Assembly (NCBI GenBank): GCA_015680685.1
Contig: MNCI01002752.1
Span: forward strand, 115,787-154,242
Direction of reading: 5' to 3'
Length of the DNA stretch: 38,456 bases
Source: Gnetum montanum
Taxonomy: Eukaryota; Streptophyta; Gnetopsida; Gnetales; Gnetaceae
Below, piece by piece: positions 30,357 through 38,456 of this stretch (position 1 is its first letter; the number at the start of each line of letters is the position of its first letter). The translations under genes were made by a program, and so were the position numbers. The notes under the pieces are model-generated. The model saw nothing but the letters and a program-made list of their open reading frames with translations, ran no database searches and had not been told where the DNA came from.

Positions 30357-30808
30357 AATCCTTGGTAGAGGCTACCAAGCATAAAATTTAGAAGGCCTTG
30401 GATGTGACCCGCTAGGAGAACGTGCAACTAAATTCAAAGAATCATTACCTATAAAATGTTGATGAGCATAAACAATAGTTCACCAACTTTATCCATCAGG
30501 AGTAGGAGCAACTAGCCAAAGTAAACATAGAGCTAAGGAGATTAGTAGTTGAAAACGAAAACCTCTTCATGGAGGAGGTCCATGCCCTTCGCCAAAAGAT
30601 TGCAATAGAGGTAGCTACCTAGAAATCAAAGGTTCTCAAATTTGAAAGAGTTAAGGATCATTAAAGAGATCAAGTTGATCTACAAAAAGAAGTTAATGAA
30701 AAACACATCCGGTTGGTGAAGGCAAAAGTAAATGAAACCCTCCAACAACTCTAGCAAGGAAGAGAAGTTTGATAACCTATCATTGATGGGATATATGCCT
30801 ATAATAAG
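30357..30808 (+). repeat. 452-base direct repeat, second copy
   Basis: Second copy of 29438-29889. After its end the sequence goes on as in copy 2 of the additional ORF (GATGAAAATCTACATAAAGG here, GTAGAGATCTACATGAAGG near 37936), so this copy is the one with the original downstream connection. Confidence 0.85.
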
Positions 30809-30945
30809 ATGAAAATCTACATAAAGGTGTTGTAGATTGAGGAGATGATAGAGTACATGGAGCTTGCCAATCTTTAACATGAAAATCTAGCTATGTTGGT
30901 TGTCAGATGGCTACAGTCAAAACTAGAGAAGCAAGTGGCTAGCTC

Positions 30946-32500
30946 AAAGGCAATCAAAATTCTATCTAGGCATGTGAAAGATAGTAGAATCAAGAGGTTG
31001 GATAAAAATATCCATAGATTTTAGGGGGGATATAACTTATATCCACAGATCCATACTCAAGTCTTTCATGATGCCTGTGCCTTGCAAAACATAGAAAATG
31101 ACTGGTAGAAACTTAAAATATTCCTTAGGACACTCATAAAAGAAGTAGAAAGTTAGTATTGCTCCTTGAAGTCGGAATCAATTCATAGATGGAGTACGAT
31201 GCTTAAGCTATTCAATGACAAATATCATACGTACTCCAAGGTGTCCAATTTGAGAAAGAAAATCTAAGGTTGGTGATAAGAAACACATGAACCCTTGAAC
31301 ATAACCATGGTCAAGTATTATTCCCTTTTACATAGATGTCTTAGCCATGGTTATTCTCAATGGAAGTAGCTTTGCCATATCATAGATGGGCTCTAATCAG
31401 AAACGAGGAGAACTCTTGGGGTCTATGCCCAAGAGAGATAGTTAGAACTAAGAGCCCATCAAATTCAAAGGGTGATTAAGTAGGTGGCAAAAGAAGAAGG
31501 TGAGTTGAGAAAATGGGAGAGTGTTGAGGAGTATAACCGAGATCCTTCAATCAGAAAAAGGAAGGTTCGATTTATGTGTTAGTGAGGGGGAGGCACCACT
31601 TGATTAAGTGATGCAATGAAAAACCTTTCCAATTTAAAAATCTATGTCTAAAATTTTAGCTAAGGTTGACAAAATGTGGAAATATTTGGATGAAATTTTT
31701 TAAATTTCTCTAAAAATTATAGAAGAATCCAAAGAACAAGATGGTGATTATGACTGTAGGAGAAGAAAAAAAGTTGCACTTACCTACCAAAGGGGTAAGG
31801 GCAAAGCTGGGACAATAAAAAAGATTGTGGAGTTAGAATTAGATGATGATGGTGGGTGTGACATCTAACAATATGAACATCCTAAGGGATGTTGCCCTAT
31901 TATGTCATACTTATAAGAATTTTGGATGTATACTCTAAATCTTAGACTAATACAAAGGCAAGCACCCAAAAGGTTGCCTTATCCTCAAGGCAACCCAAGG
32001 TAGTTCCACCAACAACAACAAGCTTATTATCCAAGTGAAGCTCCACCACAACTATATTAGTAGTATTAGTAGTGGAACATCCATAGTTGTGGGGGATGCC
32101 ACCACTTAGGTAGCAATACCCTTACAGGCATCTAGATTCGTATGGGTACTATGTTCAACAACCCATGTCTCTATGTGACTCTTCCAATCATGCTTCTTTC
32201 TAGCATCACTACTACCCTCCAGAGTATTACAGAACTCATTCTCCATCTCCTAGAGGGGAATCTTCATTTCCTCATCACCATCCTCATTCTTTAGCACATG
32301 TTCCTCCACCCTTAACCTAATTACTGCCTATTCCATCTATGCAGGGTAAAAATTCCCATGTAGTTGCAATAATGTAACACTACTAAGGCTAGTAACTAAT
32401 AGCTAACTCCTTAGTTGAGTGGTTCAAAACCCAAATCCCGTAAAAATTCATTCTTTTGAACCAATAGTCCTACAAAGCCCTTACCAACTTATGAGGTTGG
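30946..32500 (+). pseudogene. Gag fragment, second gag-pol remnant
   Basis: It begins abruptly with the IPTRHVKDS-type block (ATCTAGGCATGTGAAAGATA near 30963), matching 16480 in the first gag and 25350 in the gag-only unit; the N-terminal third of gag is missing. The gag domain (RWSTMLKLFNDKYHTYSKVSN-like, near 31190-31250) and a CDI...YEHPKGCCPIM motif near 31858-31905 can be followed, with many stops. A Pro/Gln/Ser-rich tail leads to the protease. Confidence 0.7.
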
Positions 32501-32507
32501 TCGTCCT

Positions 32508-33090
32508 ATGTCTCCTTCATCGTCTGCATCCATTCCTTTTGAGAGATCTTCAAACCAAACACCTCCCAAGATCCACACAATCATGTTAACCTATGTTGCA
32601 TTTGATTGGATCAAGGCTAGAAACCATCCCAGGAAAAGAGTTGATCCTAGAAGTCCTCTCATCTACTTGCAGATTTTTGGAAATGAGTCATGCAAGGCTC
32701 TTCTCAATTCAAGTTTTGGTGTTAATCTAATTTCTCATGAAATGTACAATGCCTGGAACCTACCTCCACTCAAGAAGAGCAATATCCATTTAAAACTGCC
32801 AAATTAATCCATCACTGTTTCCTTGGGATTAGTGGAGGACATTATGACCATTGTTTGTGGGTGATCATATCTTGTCAATTTCCTGGTGATTAAAGTTAAC
32901 AATTGTAAGGGGGACTTCCCAATTATTATGGGAAGGGCTTGGTTGAGAATTGTTGATGTGCAAATGCACATCAGAGATTCTTCCCTAGATATTTTCAAGG
33001 AAACTGCATTTGGAAAGATCGAGAAGAAAACAGTGCCATGCATAACATACAGTAATACCAGGTGCAACTATGTGAAGAAACTCTAGTCTA
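32508..33090 (+). pseudogene. Protease region, second remnant
   Basis: SPLIYLQIFGNESCKALLNS followed by SFGVNLISHEMY: the catalytic aspartate is asparagine and the glycine of the active site is serine. PIIMGRAWLRIVD follows near 32920, better kept than in the first copy. A stop and a frame change lie near 32805. Clearly homologous to 18040-18561. Confidence 0.75.
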
Positions 33091-33339
33091 TCAAAAACAT
33101 ATCAATCAAAGCATGCAGACAGTGTGCAAATGAATCTAAAATCCAAAAGTGCTTATATGTAGTAGCCACACAATAGGAGGGCACCTAGTGGCTGACAACT
33201 AATTCTAAAAGCAACACACTTTTTATGAAACCTACTCAGAGCCTAACTTATGGCTATGTTGAAGGCATGGATGAGTTAAAGCAAGTTCATTGCCAACTCT
33301 TCAATGATGAACCTGATGATACCAATTGGAAAGAGTTGG

Positions 33340-34200
33340 AACTCCCTAATAGCTTTAAATAGGAGTTCTTAGAGTTGAAAAATCTACCTACTAGCATGGA
33401 ATATGAATTTCTAAAAAATGGCAAGCTGGTGATAATCAATGCTAACCTTGCTCTTGAGCAGAAAAGGATGTTGTTGAAGATGGTCAATAAATGGCCAACA
33501 TCCTTTTCTCAGTCATATCCTAAACTCATAGGAATTGATCCTAGGATATGCTAGCATCACATCTATAACAATATAGTTATGAAGCCAAAGAAGCAGCTGC
33601 AATGGTGGCTAAACCCTAAATTGAAGCATATTATCAAAGAGGAAACTGAACAACTCCTTAATGTAGGGTTCATCTATCCAACTGTGGATAGTAAGTGGGT
33701 TAGCCCACTTGTAATTGTGCCAAAGAAAAATGGCAAGTGATGGATCTATATTGATTTCAAGTTGTTGAACATGGCAATGTTCAAAGATCATTTTCCATTA
33801 CCATTCGTGGACCAGGTGTTGGACACTATTTTTGGGCATTATTATTATAGCTTTCTAGATGGTTATAGTGGCTATAATCAAATTTAGATCATGCTCAAGA
33901 ATCAAGCCATAACAACATTCACAAGTCCTTATGGGAATTTTGCATATCATAAGATGCCCTTTAGTCTATGCAATGTCCCTACAACTTTTCAATACTTGGT
34001 CTTAAGCATTTTTCAATAATGGATTGGTAGCAAGGTGAAAGTCTTCATGGATGAATTTTCCACCTATGGTACTACATCCAAGCAAGCCCTAGTCTACCTT
34101 GAGTAAGTGCTTAAAAGGTGCATGAAGACTAATCTTCAACTCAATTGGCAAAAGAGCCATCTGATGGTCCAAGAGGGCATTGTGTTGGGACACAGAATTT
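33340..34200 (+). pseudogene. Reverse transcriptase region, second remnant
   Basis: LKHIIKEETEQLLNVGF (33620 on), KWVSPLVIVPKKNGK, FLDGYSGYN near 33855, TFTSPYGNFAYHKMPF near 33915-33960, and FMDEF at 34044-34058, where the second catalytic aspartate has become glutamate. MVQEGIVLGH follows at about 34163. Several stops interrupt the frame, including Q-to-stop positions near 33885 and 34015. Confidence 0.8.
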
Positions 34201-34870
34201 CTTAAAGCAGGGATTGAGATGGACCTTGAAAAGATTAGGATCATCCAAGGAATAACCTACAAACTGGAAACTATTACAGATGTATGGTCATTCCTTGGAC
34301 ACACTGGCTACTACCAATGATTTATACAAATTTTCTCTAGGATTTCAAAACTGTTGGTTGAGCTCACAAAGAAAGATGCTCTGTTCATATGAACCAAGGA
34401 ATTTGAAAAGGCATTTCAGCAGCTTTAGGAAAAGCTTGTAGAGACTCCAATTCTATGAGCACCTAATTGGTTTTGATCATTTCACATTATGATAGATGCA
34501 TCAAACTATGCCTTGGGAGCTATGCATATGTAATTAGACAATCAAAAACATCCATATTACATCCACTACATAAGTCGAAGCATTGTGGGTGCATAGCTCA
34601 ATTACATGATAATGGAGAAAAAGCTGATGGTTGTGGTGTATGCTTTGGGAAAGCTTAGGCACTATGTGCTTGAATACAAGGTGTTCATGCACATTGACCA
34701 CAATGCCACTTGCTTCCTAATGAATAAACCAGTGGTAAGCACCCATGTGATACAATGGCTAGTGATCTTGTAGGAGTTCGATCTTATAATGGTAAATCGA
34801 AAGGGGACTGAGAATGTGGTCACTAATCACTTGTCTTGGTTACAATGGAATAACAAAGAGGATGAGAGCC
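34200..34870 (+). pseudogene. RT connection and RNase H region, second remnant
   Basis: FLGHTGYY near 34295, MIDASNYALGAMHM near 34491, YYIHYISRSIVGA and LMVVVYALGKLRHYVLEYKV to about 34685, then NRKGTENVVTNHLSWL near 34795-34840. It keeps the same order as 19680-20300. Stops occur where the family has glutamine (near 34530 and 34594). Confidence 0.75.
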
Positions 34871-35262
34871 CACTCTATGATCAATTTCTTAGTGAACTCC
34901 TGTTTGTTGATGGAATAAATGAACAAGTGCCCACTGAACCAAAATGGTGTGATGGCATCTGCACTTATCTTCTCACTCAAGAGATGTTGCAAGAGTTAGA
35001 CCATTGACAAAAACCAACAATTTCTTCATCAGGCCAAATGCTTCATGGAGATTAATAGACACCTTTACAAGGTATGCACCAATGGCCTAGTTTGTTGGTG
35101 TGTTCCTAATGTTGATACACTGCACATTCTCCAAGATACTCATGAGGGTCCTTGTGGAGGCCACTATGTAAGGAGATGCATAGACATTAAAATCCTAATG
35201 ATAGGGTACTATTGGCCAACAATCTTTAGGGATTCCCATCAATTTCTCTACTCTTATGAACA
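34870..35262 (+). pseudogene. Integrase N-terminal fragment, catalytic core deleted
   Basis: DQFLSELLFVDGINEQVPTE and HLYKVCTNGLVCWCVPNVD with ILQDTHEGPCGGHY give the HH half of the HHCC zinc-binding domain, but the CxxC half is lost (FLYSYEH). The sequence then leaves integrase homology near 35262, so the DDE core and the C-terminus are absent here. Confidence 0.75.
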
Positions 35263-35690
35263 CAATTTTTGAACCACTCTTATGAACACTATTGGCCATT
35301 TGCTTCCAATGTAAGGGGAATTTTTGCAATTTTTCAAAGCTCAAAACCTTCAAAAGCCCATAACTTTCAAACTATTTGTCTAATTCACTTTGTTCTTTAG
35401 TCCTGTAGCTTTTAGAGGACACCACAAACCTTAGGTTTTTGACAAAAAAAATTTAGAATTTTTCTAACTCTCCCATGGGTTTAATGAATAAAATAATATT
35501 AAATCATCAACCTATAGAAGTTAAACCCTTTCAACACACTCCAATAACCCATTTAATTAGATAATATTAAAATAATAAAACTAGCCATGATCACAACTTA
35601 GCTACATGTAACTACCCCAAGAGATAAGGTATTCCAAATGTTTCAAAGTTACATAATAAGTGTTAATCCTTGGTCATGTTGTGAATAAAT
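35263..35690 (+). other. Block and leader before the second additional ORF
   Basis: 35325-35420 matches 23395-23490; from CCACAAACC near 35413 the sequence matches the leader at 27389-27651. It contains AT-rich DNA with no ORF. It shows that the block and the leader are continuous in at least one copy, while in the other places in the window they are separated by LTRs. Confidence 0.6.
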
Positions 35691-38456
35691 ATGACACCAA
35701 GACTGAAACTTCTACAAGGAGGAGGACCATTCCAACCAATGAACAAATGATGTAGAGCTAGAAGAGAGTAGTAAGAACAAGCCTAAGAATAGGTAGCAAA
35801 AACTCATGTGATGGGACCTCTACAGGAGGAGCCTAAAGTGGAATATATCCAACAAATTCCTAAGGAAGCAATTGTAACTAAACAATCCCATCAAGATGAG
35901 GTGCTACGACCAGTGCCAAGACTTGAGGTCACATTGACTCAAGCTTGCCTTGATCAAATCAAGCCTCATGACATCCAACATTCAGTTCTCCAAGAATTGA
36001 ACTTTGGACCATTCTTAGAACATGCTCCACCAAAAGTCAAGATGCAATTGTAGAACTCTCCCATGTGGCCAATCCTCACTTCCAATGGGGAATGGTACAT
36101 GGGAGAGACATATCTCTTCTAGAAAGATAGGTGAGTAGGAGCCACTATGAAGACCAAAGACATTTAGATGTCCTACTCGATGTAGGCCATCATGCAGGCA
36201 CTTGGGTTGCCTAATATTGGAACAAATTTGGCAAAGTTCTCCACACAAGCAGACCTGGAGGCAAAAAAGAAGTAGACCCAGCAATGTTTTAGAGTGGACT
36301 ACAAGGAGTATGATGCACTCACCCCAATGGAGTGGGTATATTTCAAGATAGCAGCCTATCACCTCAATCTGATAGTGAGGCCCAATAAGGTAACTACCTT
36401 TTTTCCCTATGCGTGTACTACTTTGAGTAGAAAATTTCCTATGAACCTTCCATAACTAATCTATCTAAAGATAAAGAATTGATTCAAGGAAAATGAACAT
36501 GGAAGGAAGGCCTTGCCCTTTTCTTACCTCATTAAAAAACTATGCAAAAGTGTAGGAATAGTTCGCTATGCCAATGGTACAATCAAGCATGCTCAGTTTA
36601 CCTCTTGGGTAGAAATGATGAAAGACAAGACCCCTACCACAATCAAGAAAGAGAAGTAGTAATCACCACCCCCATAGCCCACTCACAAAAATACATTAGA
36701 GTCCCACACTACCATTGAGTGAATGCATGAGATTTGAGAGTGGCTCTTGTATGAGTAGGAGCAATGAGTAGGAATGAGTGGTGGTAATCCATTTGTGTAT
36801 TGCCCAGTAATGAGTCACCTCAATGAAGTGTCTTGAACCATCAGCTAGATGGAGGGATGTGGACTAATTTTCTCAGCCCAAAGAATGCAACTACCTACAA
36901 AATCGAATCTTAGGTAACGGTCTCTCTTGAACAATAATAACAATTTTCAAAAATCTCTGGGATGCCACTACTTTTTTGATATGTCTAGAGGAGGGCAAGG
37001 GGGCAACTATGTTGGTAATGCAACACCATGGGCAGGAGATAGTAGTAGAGGTAATTGCTAATAGACTTGCTAAGGCATTGAATGCACTTGCAACATTTGT
37101 ATCAAATGTTTCTGCACTCATAGATGTACATATTTCTATAGGAATAGTTAATGATAGATTGAGCATAGCCCAACATGAGGAGTTTCTGGACTAACTAGTG
37201 GAAAGTAGGCAACCGATTTCAAATATCTTTGACCTTCTAAGTACAATTACTACAACCCAGTTAGAGCTATTGGAAGTAAGGGGCAAATGCATTGTCATGG
37301 AATGGCAACTCAAAATAGCCTAGGCTTAAAACCAATGCCTTATTTTAGAAGTTGCTGGAGTAAGAGCTCACCTTGCTAATATTGCATTCCTCAGCCTTGC
37401 ATTGACCTATGATGAAGCTTTTCAATAGCTTCAGGATAAGCTCAAGAAGGCTGAGGATGCAAAGGAGATGACAATCTTTGATTAGTCCTTGGCCAATGTC
37501 ACCATGCATAATATCCAAAAGGCCTTGGATCAAACTCATCAGGAGAATCTCACTTTGATCATAGAAAATCACCACCTGTGCAATGTTTATGTGCAGAAGT
37601 AGCAAATACAAGATTTCATCCATCAATAGTAGGAGTAGCCAGCTAGAGTGAATATTGAACTAAGGAGATTGACAACCAAAAATAGAAATCTCTCCGTGGA
37701 GGAAGTTCAGGCTCTTCTCTAGAAATCTACAATAAAGGTAGTCGCCCATAAAAATAATCCTCTCAAGTTTTAGAGAATAAAAAATCATTGCAAAGATTAG
37801 TTTGGTCTACAAAAATAAATCAATCAAAAACATATTTAGATGGCAAAGGCAAAAGTTAATATGGCCTTCCAATAACTCAAGGAAGGAAATGATATCTAGC
37901 AGCCTATCTTTGATGGGCTCAATGACTATAACAAGGTAGAGATCTACATGAAGGAGTTGTAAATCGAGGAGATGATAGAGTACATGAAGCTTACCTATCT
38001 CTATTATGCAAATTTGGTGATGCTGACTACTAGATGATTGTGGTCTAAATTGGAGAAACAAGTGGCTAGTTCATACTTATTGTATGAAGCTAAGTTCAAG
38101 CATCACAAAGACACCAAGCAGAAGCTTGAGGTGGAAAATGTAGAACTCAATGTTCTCAAGTACCACTTCACTAATCAACAGTCTATAGCTAAGAACCTAG
38201 CTAAGAGAATGAGTGACAACCAAGAGTTGTAGAATGCAATAAAGGTGTTCGATGTTGAAAGTAAACTTTTTGCTACTTGATTCATTCATGTGAAGGAGCT
38301 ATTGTCAGCAATGCCATATCCTTGGGATGTCCCCATACTAGCCAACATTTGTGATCTAGTATGGACATTGAACAATCCCAATAGTAAGGAGGAGAAGATG
38401 AAGGCACTATTGGATGTCTTCCATCTTTTGTCAAAAGTTGCAGTTGCCATAGAACA
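35691..38456 (+). pseudogene. Additional retrotransposon ORF of unknown function, copy 2 (decayed, runs off the window)
   Basis: ATG at 35691 (MTPRLKLLQGGG), then open pieces in comparison with copy 1: MGPLQEEPKVEYIQQIPKEA (35811 on), LDQIKPHDIQHSVLQELNFG, SPMWPILTSNGEWYMGE near 36058, then HGRKALPF-SYLIKKLCKSVGIVRYANG (36498-36577), the PF20167-like block. The C-terminal half has KGATMLVMQHHGQEIVVEVI (37000 on) and a Lys/Glu/Leu-rich, probably coiled-coil part, including KLEKQVASSYLLYEAKFK (38044 on), which extends past the point where copy 1 is cut. The window ends inside it, so the full length is at least about 920 codons. Function unknown. No signal peptide or clear membrane segment is seen, so an envelope protein is not supported. 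Confidence 0.55.

Larger units (their letters stand above)
27652..30945 (+). pseudogene. Additional retrotransposon ORF of unknown function, copy 1 (decayed)
   Basis: The start MAPKGKHRQEGELSQL is open for 70 codons, then stops and frame changes are frequent, but the reading can be followed by comparison with copy 2. A central block (SPMWPI...EWYM near 28015; FKENEHGRKALPF, then LIRKLCRRGGI, 28437-28515) resembles, by eye, the plant transposon protein domain PF20167, whose signature is similar to LYFPSLITELCRRAGV. The C-terminal half (28919-30940) is rich in Leu, Lys, Glu and Ala (KGATVLVMQHQGQEIVVEMV, 28951 on) and looks like a coiled coil. The 3' end joins a gag fragment at 30945. Part of the region is duplicated (29438-29889 and 30357-30808). 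The function is not known; an env-like or structural role cannot be told apart. Confidence 0.55.

Noticed and set aside
35691-38456. Retroviral envelope gene
   Set aside because: No signal peptide, transmembrane segment or cleavage site is visible; the composition is coiled-coil-like.

Overview
The window is plant nuclear DNA dominated by retrotransposons. The length and decay of the LTR elements and the sparse gene content suggest a large genome, perhaps a conifer or other gymnosperm; that assignment is inference. The only host gene I can support is a DEAD-box RNA helicase with an N-terminal HIT-type zinc finger (8124-10430, two exons), the plant RH41 / animal DDX59 type.

Layout. 1-201 is the 3' part of an LTR. 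202-2170 is gene-free and holds three fragments of a tRNA-derived SINE-like repeat and a weak, decayed LINE-like zinc-finger remnant. 2186-7877 is a full-length L1-type LINE bounded by a perfect 15-base target-site duplication (2171-2185 = 7878-7892). It has a 5' UTR with 47-base tandem repeats, an ORF1 broken by one stop inside its zinc knuckle, an intact 1266-residue ORF2 (endonuclease, reverse transcriptase, C-terminal zinc finger), a strong 3' hairpin, and a C9 end instead of poly(A). It sits only 246 bases upstream of the helicase start codon. 10431-12583 is the helicase 3' flank, with nothing recognisable.

From 12584 to the end the window is a nested mosaic of one related group of Ty3/gypsy LTR retrotransposons. 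LTRs of about 850-910 bases lie at 12584, 13322, 14654, 23522 (running into an assembly gap, 23937-24414) and 26460. A decayed gag-pol element occupies about 14654-23360. A gag-only, TR-GAG-like unit lies between the LTRs at 23522 and 26460. Downstream are two copies of a long additional ORF, probably coiled-coil, of unknown function (27652-30945 and 35691 to the window end), flanking a second decayed gag-pol remnant (30946-35262).

The gag-pol copies are riddled with stops. Most of those I compared look like C-to-T (or G-to-A) changes, as expected from deamination of methylated cytosine, whereas the LINE is nearly clean and so much younger. The five LTRs share R and U5 but have two unrelated U3 types: one with GATATC palindromes, one with TTGACG/ATTGATG motifs. 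All five can fold a hairpin that places the AATAAA poly(A) signal in its 3' arm. The less ordinary signals are the LINE 3' hairpin plus C-tail, the U3 exchange and poly(A)-hairpin of the LTRs, the additional ORF, and a 452-base direct duplication around an antisense fragment of a different gag.
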